From Planctomycetota bacterium (GTDB taxonomy: Bacteria; Planctomycetota; SKW154), in contig JAOAAR010000135.1 of NCBI GenBank assembly GCA_026418755.1, forward strand, positions 1-5,931: 5,931 nucleotides of DNA. The letters run 5' to 3'. How positions within the stretch are numbered: position 1 is the first letter of the stretch; each line of letters starts with the position of its first letter. A model generated the notes under the pieces. It worked only from the letters and a program-made list of their open reading frames with translations, made no database searches and was not told the DNA's origin. This document shows, in pieces, positions 1 to 4,962 of the stretch. The position numbers were made by a program, and so were the translations under genes.

Positions 1-505
1 GAACAACAGTTGTGCGGAACTCGTAATCAATAGAAGACCTCATCAGCAACCGAACGCTTTCCCTAACTTGCTCAACAGGCGGTTCCATCACCCCTGTCGC
101 AGCAGAGTAGCGTTCATCCAGCGGCGCCTTTACATCAAGACTCACAAAATCCAGCAGTCCCAGGTTAACAAGTCGTCCGATGAGCGCTGGATTCGAACCG
201 TTGGTGTCCAACTTCACGCCAAGGTTGCGATTCCTAAACTCCACACATAAACCTTCAAGAGCAGGACATAAAGTAGGCTCGCCTCCTGAAATGACCACAC
301 CGTCAATCCAACCTTTCTCTCTCTCTATACAGGCGAGAATAGATTCTAATGGGATGCATTCATTCTCTCTGTCATAAACCAGATAACCAGAATGGCAGAA
401 CGGACACCGAAAATTACATCCGCTCAGAAAAATCTCCGCTGCAACCTTCCCTTCCCAGTCAATTAAAGTGTTAGGCAAAAAACCCTTGATGGGAATCCTG
501 CTCAT
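1..505 (-). CDS. nrdG: Anaerobic ribonucleotide reductase activating protein (radical SAM), 3' end outside window
   Basis: NrdG uses a 4Fe-4S cluster and S-adenosylmethionine to abstract hydrogen from the C-terminal glycine of NrdD, producing the catalytic glycyl radical in the cytoplasm. The frame was read directly from the minus strand: ATG at 505-503 and no stop before the left edge, giving the first 168 residues. The N-terminus reads IKGFLPNTLIDWEGK, followed by the radical-SAM cluster motif CNFRCPFC (Cys30, Cys34, Cys37), SGGEPT at 73-78 (SAM-binding GGE region) and KLDTNGSNP at 98-106. This pattern fits the NrdG2-type family, usually around 190-230 residues, so roughly 20-60 residues are probably missing. 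The start codon overlaps the stop of the upstream gene as ATGA, and AGAAGG lies 7 nt before the ATG, so translation is probably coupled. The neighbouring nrdD makes its substrate clear. A related activase (PflA-like) is less likely because no other glycyl-radical enzyme is in view. Confidence 0.93.
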   Translation of the reverse strand, partial: MSRIPIKGFLPNTLIDWEGKVAAEIFLSGCNFRCPFCHSGYLVYDRENECIPLESILACIEREKGWIDGVVISGGEPTLCPALEGLCVEFRNRNLGVKLDTNGSNPALIGRLVNLGLLDFVSLDVKAPLDERYSAATGVMEPPVEQVRESVRLLMRSSIDYEFRTTVV

Positions 506-1743
506 CTCAAAACCTTCTCTATCTCTTCCTCCTTCGGAACAGCACCGTCCCATCGCGCAAGAACATTCCCTCCCCGCATCACAATCAGAGTCGGAACACT
601 CATAACATCCCAGTAAGCCCCTTCGGCTAATCCATCAACTGTGTCAAGGTCATGACTCTCTATCTTTACGAGCCCATGCAAGTTACGACTCTCTATAAAC
701 TTGCTTACCATCTGTTTCACCGTCTCACAATTAGGGCAACTCTTCCGACTGAAAATTCTGATTCGCACCTCCATCCCTCCTAAAACAACCTTATGATACA
801 CCTTCCTTCGAACCTCTTCAAGTTCAAACTCAACAGAGGGGACATTCTCCTTAAGCCGATTCTCCGTCAATTCAACCGCCCTCTTACTCTCATCTATCCC
901 GATAAACCTCCGCTTCATCCTCGCCGCAACAACAAGTGCAGTGCCACTCCCACAAAATGGGTCAAGTACAACCTCCCCTTCCTCGCTTGCCGCAAGAACG
1001 ATCCTTTCAAGCAAAGATTCAGGTTTCTGTGTCGGATAACCTGCTCGCTCCTTCGCAAGCGGGTTCACCATCGGAATATACCACACATCGTCAGGAATCA
1101 TCCCCTTCGGATTTGGCTCATACCGCTTGCCACTTTTCGCTGTAATCCCACTCTTAGCATAACCGCTTGTCTCTTTATAAGCGATTCTCACAGCATCAGC
1201 GTTAAAACGCCATCTACCTGTCTTGCTATACCAGAAGATAACATCATACTTGTGCGAGAATGTGCGACGGGAACGCCCACCACCCGATTTGTGCCAAATG
1301 ATAACATTGCGGAGATTTTTGGAGCCGAAAACCGAATTAAGAAGAATCTTTCCAATGTGGGCAACACTCTCACCGAGATGCAAAAATAACGACCCACGAG
1401 AATCAAGAAGCCTCCGCATCTCGATAAGCCTTGCAGCGAGAAAAACAGAGTATGCTAATTCAGAGGATTCCCCATAAAGAGACTTTAGCGCCATCAGAGC
1501 AACTCTGATTTCAGAAGGGCCAGAAGAAGCAATTTTTTCAAAAGATTCGGCAGAGATTCCGTCCCAGCGCCACTTGTCGGAAAAACAGAGTTCTGAATCC
1601 TTCTGCCAGCCCGATTCTCCACGATATTCGTTCTGCGAAAGATGGGGAGGGTCAGCATAAATAAGCGCAACCGACTCTGCGCTCATCCCTTGCATCACAT
1701 CTAGACAATCCCCACAGATCAGTCTATTTTTCATATCAGACAC
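502..1743 (-). CDS. Fusion protein: beta-class N4/N6 amino DNA methyltransferase + C-terminal thioredoxin/glutaredoxin-like domain
   Basis: Protein of 413 residues with two unrelated domains. Residues about 5-300 are a SAM-dependent DNA amino-methyltransferase (N6-adenine or N4-cytosine). The catalytic motif IV is DPPH at 31-34, preceded by GDCLDVM; FSDKWRWDG lies at 54-62; YPTQKPESLLERI at 236-248 precedes the SAM-binding motif DPFCGSGTA at 261-269 and then FIGIDES. The IV-before-I order is the beta class, as in type III-like and solitary methylases. The fourth motif residue is His rather than the usual Tyr/Phe/Trp. Residues about 324-413 form a small redoxin fold: strand RIRIF, active site CPNC (336-339), then SVPTLIV with the cis-Pro at 384. 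The start is GTG at 1743; ATG at 1734 (MKNRLICGDC) is a good alternative, and an in-frame TGA at 1755-1753 rules out a longer version. The stop overlaps nrdG by 4 bp. No restriction endonuclease is in view. Specificity is unknown. The redoxin is probably the NrdD reductant (inference from position). Confidence 0.9.
   Translation of the reverse strand: MSDMKNRLICGDCLDVMQGMSAESVALIYADPPHLSQNEYRGESGWQKDSELCFSDKWRWDGISAESFEKIASSGPSEIRVALMALKSLYGESSELAYSVFLAARLIEMRRLLDSRGSLFLHLGESVAHIGKILLNSVFGSKNLRNVIIWHKSGGGRSRRTFSHKYDVIFWYSKTGRWRFNADAVRIAYKETSGYAKSGITAKSGKRYEPNPKGMIPDDVWYIPMVNPLAKERAGYPTQKPESLLERIVLAASEEGEVVLDPFCGSGTALVVAARMKRRFIGIDESKRAVELTENRLKENVPSVEFELEEVRRKVYHKVVLGGMEVRIRIFSRKSCPNCETVKQMVSKFIESRNLHGLVKIESHDLDTVDGLAEGAYWDVMSVPTLIVMRGGNVLARWDGAVPKEEEIEKVLR
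766..781 (-). promoter_or_regulatory. Internal ribosome binding site and GTG start at the methyltransferase/redoxin junction
   Basis: On the minus strand AGGAGG (781-776) is followed by 7 nt (GATGGAG) and then an in-frame GTG (768-766), which is Val326 of the fusion. The protein from here begins VRIRIFSRKSCPNC, exactly at the first strand of the redoxin fold, and would be 88 residues long. Sequence and spacing match a strong initiation site better than the signal in front of the full-length start at 1743. An ATG at 774-772 (Met324) is also in frame but only 1 nt from the Shine-Dalgarno, too close to be preferred. Independent initiation is an inference; the site could also be a relic of a once separate redoxin gene. 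Confidence 0.55.
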
Positions 1744-1829
1744 TTTTGCGGCTCACTTTTCTTGATATCTTCCTTCTCCTTGCGAGCTCGTGGAAACCTC
1801 TTTCACCATGAAGTCTACCGCCCTACCTG
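1744..1829 (-). other. Gap between nrdD and the methyltransferase gene, with an 18-codon ORF in the methyltransferase frame
   Basis: This 86 bp gap is the only real spacing inside the operon. It holds an ATG (1809-1807) opening 18 codons (MVKEVSTSSQGEGRYQEK) that end at TGA 1755-1753, only 9 nt before the GTG of the methyltransferase and in the same frame. Purine-rich AAGGAG (1781-1776) lies within it but is too far from the GTG at 1743 to serve it. A short palindrome, CGAGCTCG, lies at 1783-1790. I see no convincing promoter or terminator. The small ORF may be chance, a leader peptide that couples translation, or a former N-terminal extension now cut off by the stop. Confidence 0.4.
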
Positions 1830-4208
1830 TTACACTATGGTGTAGTTACCGCGCTGACGGTCGCTCAGTTCCGCTTTCTTGCTCGGATTCCAATTGTTCA
1901 CTCGCGAATAGTAGCCGACTATTCGCGTTATGCCGTAAACATCTACGGAGTTACAATGCGGGCATCTGTCCTTTAATCCGCGCTCCTGCCGATGACAGGT
2001 CTGACAGATTGTGAACTCAGGAGAGATTGTGAGTTGCGCCGCCTGCGTGTTGTAAAATGTCTTCTTTACAAGATTGTAAATCGAATCAGGCGATGGCTTC
2101 TGCTCCCCAACAAATGCGTGAATTATGGCACCCGATTCTATCATCGGATGAAACTTCGCCTGCTTGACGATTCGAGTCACCATATCAACAGGCGCATCCG
2201 CACGCAGATGAACCGAATTCGTGTAATACACCCTATCCCCTTCGAGGTCTCCGCGCACGAATTCTGCCGCCTCCGGAAACTGCATCAAGTCCACCTTCGC
2301 CAGCCGCCTCGTCGCACTTTCCGCAGGGCTCTCCTCCAGAGAAAACTTCATATTGTGCTCTTTGCTCAACTCCTTACAACGCAGATAGAGGAACGAAACC
2401 ACCTTGAGCCCCAGTTTATACGCCTCTTCTGTCTCGTGAAGTTGCTGCCCGCATAACCTCTGGACCGCCTCGTTCAGCCCGATTATGCCCACTATGTATG
2501 TTGCACGCCCGAGGTCAACATAAGGACGCCCATCAAGCGCAATCTTCCCAATCTCCCATAGCGGCATATCCTCTGAAGCCATCAAATACTTTACAAACTT
2601 CCGTTTCTCAATATGTGCCTTCACAACCAACTGGAGCATAGCCTCAAGTTCTTCGAAGAACCTGTCAACGCTTCCACCTGCACGATACGCTGCCTGCGGA
2701 AGATTAATCGTAACATTCTGAAAGCCACAAAACCTCATACTCTCAGGATGTTTTATAACATAGGTGTCCTCTATGGTAGTGCGAAGCCGACAACACGCAG
2801 CAAGAGTCACTGCATCCCTGTCGAAGACAAAATATGGAGAACCGTTCTCACTCGCCACAACACAGGCATAGCGTAATAATTCATCCTGCTCAGGGTCATT
2901 GAATGTGTCCGCATTAATGTGCAGGTCGCACTTCGGAAAAGCAAACGGATGCCCAAACTCATCCCCTTCTCTCCAGACATCCAACATCGCCTTCAAAAAC
3001 ATCTTCGCAGTTTTATCATATTCAGCATATGTTCTGCCGTTATACTTCCCCCCAGGACCGATAGCAGGCACATCGCGCAGATAATCAGGAATCCCTGTGT
3101 GAAGATTAAAATCCAGAAAAAGAGTCTGACCACCACGGGAAAATGCGTTCTGCGAACCGCTGAATATAAGATATTGCGCCTCCTGCTTCATCTCCTTATA
3201 GTCCATTCCTTCAAGGTATGGTGCGTAAAAGATGTTTAAATAGCCAACACCTAACGCACCCGCATAATACGCTTGCATCGAGGCAAGAAATGTGTTCAAA
3301 TGGCCTGTGAGAGTCCGCGCATATTTTGCTGGACCACTCGTCGTCGAAAGATTCGCCAACTTCAAACCAAATTTTTTGATGTACTCCAAAGAGTGGCTCG
3401 AACAGTAAACTCTCGTCGGATAACCCAAATCGTGAAGATGAATCTTACCGGCAAGATGCGCCTGCGCTATATCCGCCGAAAACACCGACTGCAACGCATA
3501 TTGCTTCAGGATATGCTCACTTATAGCAAGATTAATCGCTTCCGGATTGTTCCTCGCTATGTTCGAGTTCTCCTTGCTCTTCGAATAAACCAGCATCTCA
3601 AGGTCATATTTCGGAATACCAATCAAACGCTGCTTCAATAACGGCTTCTGAAGCCCTCTCTCCAAAAGTTCGTTATCAACTAACTCGCGCACCAAACCAG
3701 TTGAAATTGTCTGCATCCCCGAAGCAAATATCCGCTCCTCTACCTCATCGGCAATGCTTTGTGCAATACTCGCCTGAAGTTCCCCCTCTGTCACCAACTG
3801 CTCCACGATTCTCTGTTTGTTCCACGGATGCAACTCGTCTCTCGTAACAGGTGAAACAAGCAGCGAAATGTCTGTCGTAGTCCCCTCCGCCGCTTGAACC
3901 TTTCTCACCTTCAACTTCTCACGCATCCTCGCCCGCTTCTCCCGATACAGAATATATGCCTTCGCAGTCGTGGCATGTCCTGTCTGAATCAACACCTTCT
4001 CAATAGTGTCCTGCACATCCTCCACCGTAGGAAGAGCCTCTCCCGAGAACCGCTTCGAAAGCATCAAAGTGACTGCAGATGCCAACTCTTCCGCCAACGC
4101 ACGGTTCTCTCCACCTACCGCCACAGCCGCCTTAAAAATAGCATCCGCTATCTTCCTCTCATCATATGGAACAACTGTTCCGTCCCGCTTCTTTATTTTA
4201 TCCATCAT
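1830..4208 (-). CDS. nrdD: Anaerobic (class III) ribonucleoside-triphosphate reductase, glycyl radical enzyme
   Basis: NrdD reduces ribonucleoside triphosphates to deoxyribonucleotides by glycyl/thiyl radical chemistry in the cytoplasm. The 792-residue protein is complete. Residues 3-95 are an ATP-cone (KKRDGTVVPYDERKI at the start), the allosteric dATP/ATP site. Residues about 118-186 look like a second, degenerate cone-like segment (STGLVRELVDNELLERG). The catalytic barrel carries IHLHDLGYPTRVYC with Cys269, and ACCRLR with Cys472/473, one of which should be the thiyl-radical cysteine. The C-terminus has a zinc ribbon (Cys735, 738, 749, 752) and the glycyl radical site TRIVGYYS with Gly765, followed by NNWNPSKKAELSDRQRGNY. 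No methionine lies between the ribbon and Gly765; from memory, the formate-dependent E. coli type uses a Met there, so a redoxin-dependent type is favoured. The start ATG at 4208 has AAGGAGG 7 nt upstream and overlaps the nrdR stop as ATGA. Everything needed for activity appears intact. Confidence 0.97.
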   Translation of the reverse strand: MMDKIKKRDGTVVPYDERKIADAIFKAAVAVGGENRALAEELASAVTLMLSKRFSGEALPTVEDVQDTIEKVLIQTGHATTAKAYILYREKRARMREKLKVRKVQAAEGTTTDISLLVSPVTRDELHPWNKQRIVEQLVTEGELQASIAQSIADEVEERIFASGMQTISTGLVRELVDNELLERGLQKPLLKQRLIGIPKYDLEMLVYSKSKENSNIARNNPEAINLAISEHILKQYALQSVFSADIAQAHLAGKIHLHDLGYPTRVYCSSHSLEYIKKFGLKLANLSTTSGPAKYARTLTGHLNTFLASMQAYYAGALGVGYLNIFYAPYLEGMDYKEMKQEAQYLIFSGSQNAFSRGGQTLFLDFNLHTGIPDYLRDVPAIGPGGKYNGRTYAEYDKTAKMFLKAMLDVWREGDEFGHPFAFPKCDLHINADTFNDPEQDELLRYACVVASENGSPYFVFDRDAVTLAACCRLRTTIEDTYVIKHPESMRFCGFQNVTINLPQAAYRAGGSVDRFFEELEAMLQLVVKAHIEKRKFVKYLMASEDMPLWEIGKIALDGRPYVDLGRATYIVGIIGLNEAVQRLCGQQLHETEEAYKLGLKVVSFLYLRCKELSKEHNMKFSLEESPAESATRRLAKVDLMQFPEAAEFVRGDLEGDRVYYTNSVHLRADAPVDMVTRIVKQAKFHPMIESGAIIHAFVGEQKPSPDSIYNLVKKTFYNTQAAQLTISPEFTICQTCHRQERGLKDRCPHCNSVDVYGITRIVGYYSRVNNWNPSKKAELSDRQRGNYTIV

Positions 4209-4693
4209 CGGCTCTCCTCCTTCCTCACCACACCACCACCCCCCGTCTCGGCAACCTTCCTCGCCTCGCGTACAAAATCAGCCGCATCACGAAACTCGCG
4301 ATACACACTCGCAAACCGTATATATGCAACATGGTTCAGCCTCTTAAGAACATCCATCACCTTCTCCCCTATCACCCTCGCATCTACCTCTACCTCATAC
4401 TCGTCAAGAATCGCCCGCTCAACCGTATCGATTGCCTCCTTAATCTTCTCCGTAGGAATCGGTAACTTGTGACACGCCTTCTCAATCCCACTCGCCAGTT
4501 TCTTGTGTTCAAAAGGCTCCCTTCTGCCGTTCTTCTTCACCACCTTCAAAGGAGACTTTTCTACTCGCTCGTATGTGGTAAACCTCCTCCCACACCTGTT
4601 ACACTCTCTCCTCCTTCGAATCGCAAGCCCACCACCTGCAGACCTCGAATCTATCACTTTGTCATCATCATTTTTACAAAACGGACACCTCAT
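4205..4693 (-). CDS. nrdR: Transcriptional repressor NrdR (zinc ribbon + ATP-cone)
   Basis: NrdR is the bacterial nucleotide-sensing repressor of ribonucleotide reductase genes; its ATP-cone binds ATP/dATP and its zinc ribbon binds NrdR boxes. The protein from ATG 4693 has 162 residues, close to the family norm. The ribbon is formed by CPFC (Cys3, Cys6) and CNRC (Cys31, Cys34) with the characteristic RRRREC and RRFTTYERVE stretches. The cone spans roughly residues 47-139 (KKNGRREPFEHKKL through VYREFRDAADF). I chose ATG 4693 because it gives the conserved MRCPFC start, has TTGGAG upstream (4710-4705, 11 nt spacing), and lies downstream of the predicted transcript start near 4724. A TTG at 4732 would add 13 residues but sits within the -10/operator. 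The C-terminal tail (ETGGGGVVRKEESR) is purine-rich because it doubles as the nrdD ribosome binding site. First gene of the operon and probably autoregulated. Confidence 0.96.
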   Translation of the reverse strand: MRCPFCKNDDDKVIDSRSAGGGLAIRRRRECNRCGRRFTTYERVEKSPLKVVKKNGRREPFEHKKLASGIEKACHKLPIPTEKIKEAIDTVERAILDEYEVEVDARVIGEKVMDVLKRLNHVAYIRFASVYREFRDAADFVREARKVAETGGGGVVRKEESR

Positions 4694-4726
4694 CGTAAAT
4701 GAGACTCCAAAATCCCAAACAAAAAC

Positions 4727-4742
4727 ATACAATATATGGTGG
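4727..4742 (-). promoter_or_regulatory. NrdR box 1 (operator over the -10)
   Basis: Written on the plus strand this is ATACAATATATGGTGG, matching 13 of 16 positions of the near-palindromic NrdR-box consensus (ACACwATATmTwGTGT, from memory). It covers the whole -10 hexamer of the operon promoter. With box 2 it forms a pair offset by exactly 31 bp, about three helical turns, the arrangement known for NrdR operators. Confidence 0.75.
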
Positions 4743-4758
4743 TAACAACCATTGTCAA
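4731..4758 (-). promoter_or_regulatory. Sigma70-type promoter of the nrdR-nrdD operon
   Basis: On the minus strand a perfect -35 TTGACA (4758-4753) is separated by 16 nt from TATATT (4736-4731), a 5/6 match to the -10 consensus. Transcription would begin near 4724-4728, leaving a leader of about 31-35 nt before the nrdR ATG. This is the only good promoter I see upstream of the operon. The -10 lies entirely within NrdR box 1 and the -35 touches box 2, so repressor binding should block polymerase. Confidence 0.8.
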
Positions 4759-4773
4759 CACAAAAATTCGTCT
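4758..4773 (-). promoter_or_regulatory. NrdR box 2 (weaker operator next to the -35)
   Basis: Plus-strand sequence ACACAAAAATTCGTCT matches about 11 of 16 positions of the NrdR-box consensus, with the ACAC half well kept and the GTGT half degraded. By itself it would be unconvincing. Its 31 bp offset from box 1, placing both on the same DNA face, supports it as the second half of a tandem operator. Confidence 0.55.
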
Positions 4774-4962
4774 TTTAAACCATCTCAAGTACTTTGTTTC
4801 CTTCCCCTTTCATCACAATACAATTTAACCGCATTCTGCCTTTAACCTGACTGGTTTCAACAAGAAAGAGATGTAGATATTACCTGCACTGGTGAATACT
4901 ATCCGCCGTAGGAAGTAACTCCTTGTTTCCTCTCAACCTCAAGAACTGTCTCAAAGTATAAT

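Larger units (their letters stand above)
4694..4962. other. Intergenic region between the VWA gene and nrdR; possible decayed short ORF
   Basis: Besides the promoter, the two NrdR boxes and the nrdR ribosome binding site in its left third, I find no RNA gene, repeat array or convincing terminator here. On the minus strand one frame stays open from TTG 4966 (overlapping the VWA stop as TTGA) to TAA 4775, broken by a single TAA at about 4879-4881: 28 codons (ending TADSIHQCR) and then 34 codons (ending KVLEMV). It ends just before NrdR box 2. An ATG at 4834 would give only 19 codons. I recognise no family in it; it may be a relic or chance. Confidence 0.35.

Noticed and set aside
793..1389. 198-codon open frame on the plus strand, opposite the methyltransferase
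   Set aside because: It lies entirely antisense to a well-supported gene, its translation has no recognisable domain, and it reflects the purine-rich coding strand.
1753..1755. TGA in the methyltransferase frame read as selenocysteine or as a reassigned codon
   Set aside because: TGA clearly ends nrdR, the fusion gene and the VWA gene, so the code is standard; there is no selenocysteine-dependent homology around it, and the methyltransferase is complete without an extension.
1783..1790. Palindrome CGAGCTCG as a regulatory or modification site
   Set aside because: An isolated 8-bp palindrome in the gap is expected by chance and nothing links it to the methyltransferase.
1992..2456. 154-codon open frame on the plus strand within nrdD
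   Set aside because: Antisense shadow of the conserved NrdD catalytic domain, with low-complexity Arg/Leu-rich translation.
3894..4472. 192-codon open frame on the plus strand across the nrdD/nrdR junction
   Set aside because: It is antisense to two certain genes; the Ser/Leu/Pro/Arg-rich translation is typical of a shadow frame.
4694..4732. TTG start at 4732 for NrdR, adding 13 residues
   Set aside because: The extension is not NrdR-like, the codon lies inside the -10/operator and upstream of the predicted transcript start, and ATG 4693 gives the conserved MRCPFC N-terminus.
4820..4860. Repeated TTTAACC and GTTTCAA-like words suggesting a CRISPR repeat
   Set aside because: Only two short 7-base copies occur, with no regular spacing or full-length repeat.
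4911..4930. Hairpin GGAAGTAACTCCTTGTTTCC as a terminator for the VWA gene
   Set aside because: The stem pairs (with two G-U wobbles) only in plus-strand RNA, not in the minus-strand transcript, and no U-tract follows.
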